In this document: piece by piece, positions 63,821-64,000 of the stretch
Numbering within the stretch: position 1 is the first letter of the stretch
How the letters are laid out: every line of letters begins with the position of its first letter
Source: Acanthornis magna
Lineage: Eukaryota; Chordata; Aves; Passeriformes; Acanthizidae
Direction: 5' to 3'
NCBI GenBank assembly: GCA_036785705.1
Contig: JAWUZG010000056.1
Location: 3,969,001-4,033,000, forward strand
Length of the DNA stretch: 64,000 bases
Notes under the pieces: generated by a model
Databases searched by the model: none
What the model saw: the letters and a program-made list of their open reading frames with translations, nothing else
What the model was told of the DNA's origin: nothing
Made by a program: the position numbers and the translations under genes

Positions 63821-63923
63821 TTCTTGGCAGACCATCCTCTCCAGCTAAGAGGACATACTGTGTCTAAAACAAAACTGTCTTTGTACACCACATAATAAAC
63901 TAACTTCTGAGTTTGTATGAAAG
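63821..63923. repeat. Diverged direct repeat, copy B
   Basis: Partner of 63217-63318, beginning TTCTTGGCAGACCATCCTC. Shared blocks include GGCAGACCAT, GGACATAC and an ATAAAC-type segment near the end. The two copies start 604 bp apart. Confidence 0.6.
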
Positions 63924-64000
63924 TCACAGAGTTGACAGCTTAAATGATGGATTTTTATACCATTATGCAATTATTGCCACAAAATGAAACATTCATTCTG

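Overview
This is a vertebrate, almost certainly avian, nuclear window. The evidence is CR1 LINE fragments on both strands (the main LINE family of birds and other reptiles), GT-AG introns, an AT-rich background and one strong CpG island. There is no prokaryotic gene organisation: no operons, ribosome binding sites or long uninterrupted coding frames.

The only protein-coding gene I can establish is the 5' part of TJP1 (tight junction protein 1, ZO-1), read right to left on the minus strand. Four coding exons splice together in perfect phase: exon 1 (32862-32894, inside the CpG island), exon 2 (5318-5374), exon 3 (766-890) and exon 4 (447-549). Together they give the first 106 residues, which are the N-terminal leader and nearly all of the first PDZ domain (PDZ1). 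The rest of the gene lies beyond position 1. Intron 1 is about 27.5 kb, intron 2 about 4.4 kb and intron 3 only 216 bp.

Layout: 1-5.4 kb, exons 4, 3 and 2 with their introns. 5.4-32.2 kb, intron 1, AT-rich, with one CR1 tail near 8.2-8.7 kb, a pair of CR1 tails near 13.7-14.0 kb and simple repeats. 32.2-33.7 kb, the CpG-island promoter with exon 1. 33.7-36.05 kb, the upstream flank, with polyadenylation signals on the plus strand, a small second GC-rich block (34.77-35.07 kb) and a striking GGAA/GGGA microsatellite (35.77-35.93 kb; that is the minus-strand reading). 36-61.9 kb, no supportable gene: a CR1 tail (46.2 kb), small tandem repeats, two unusually good hairpins, a 23-bp exact direct repeat and a possible poly-A retrocopy (56.8-57.1 kb). 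61.9-63.2 kb, a longer CR1 with recognisable but broken reverse transcriptase. 63.2-64 kb, a diverged pair of direct repeats.

I found no convincing new multi-gene system. The best leads are local: a possible downstream alternative first exon of TJP1, a 209-residue plus-strand frame leaving the same CpG island and ending just before a poly-A signal, the ETS-type GGAA array upstream of the promoter, and the possible retrocopy.
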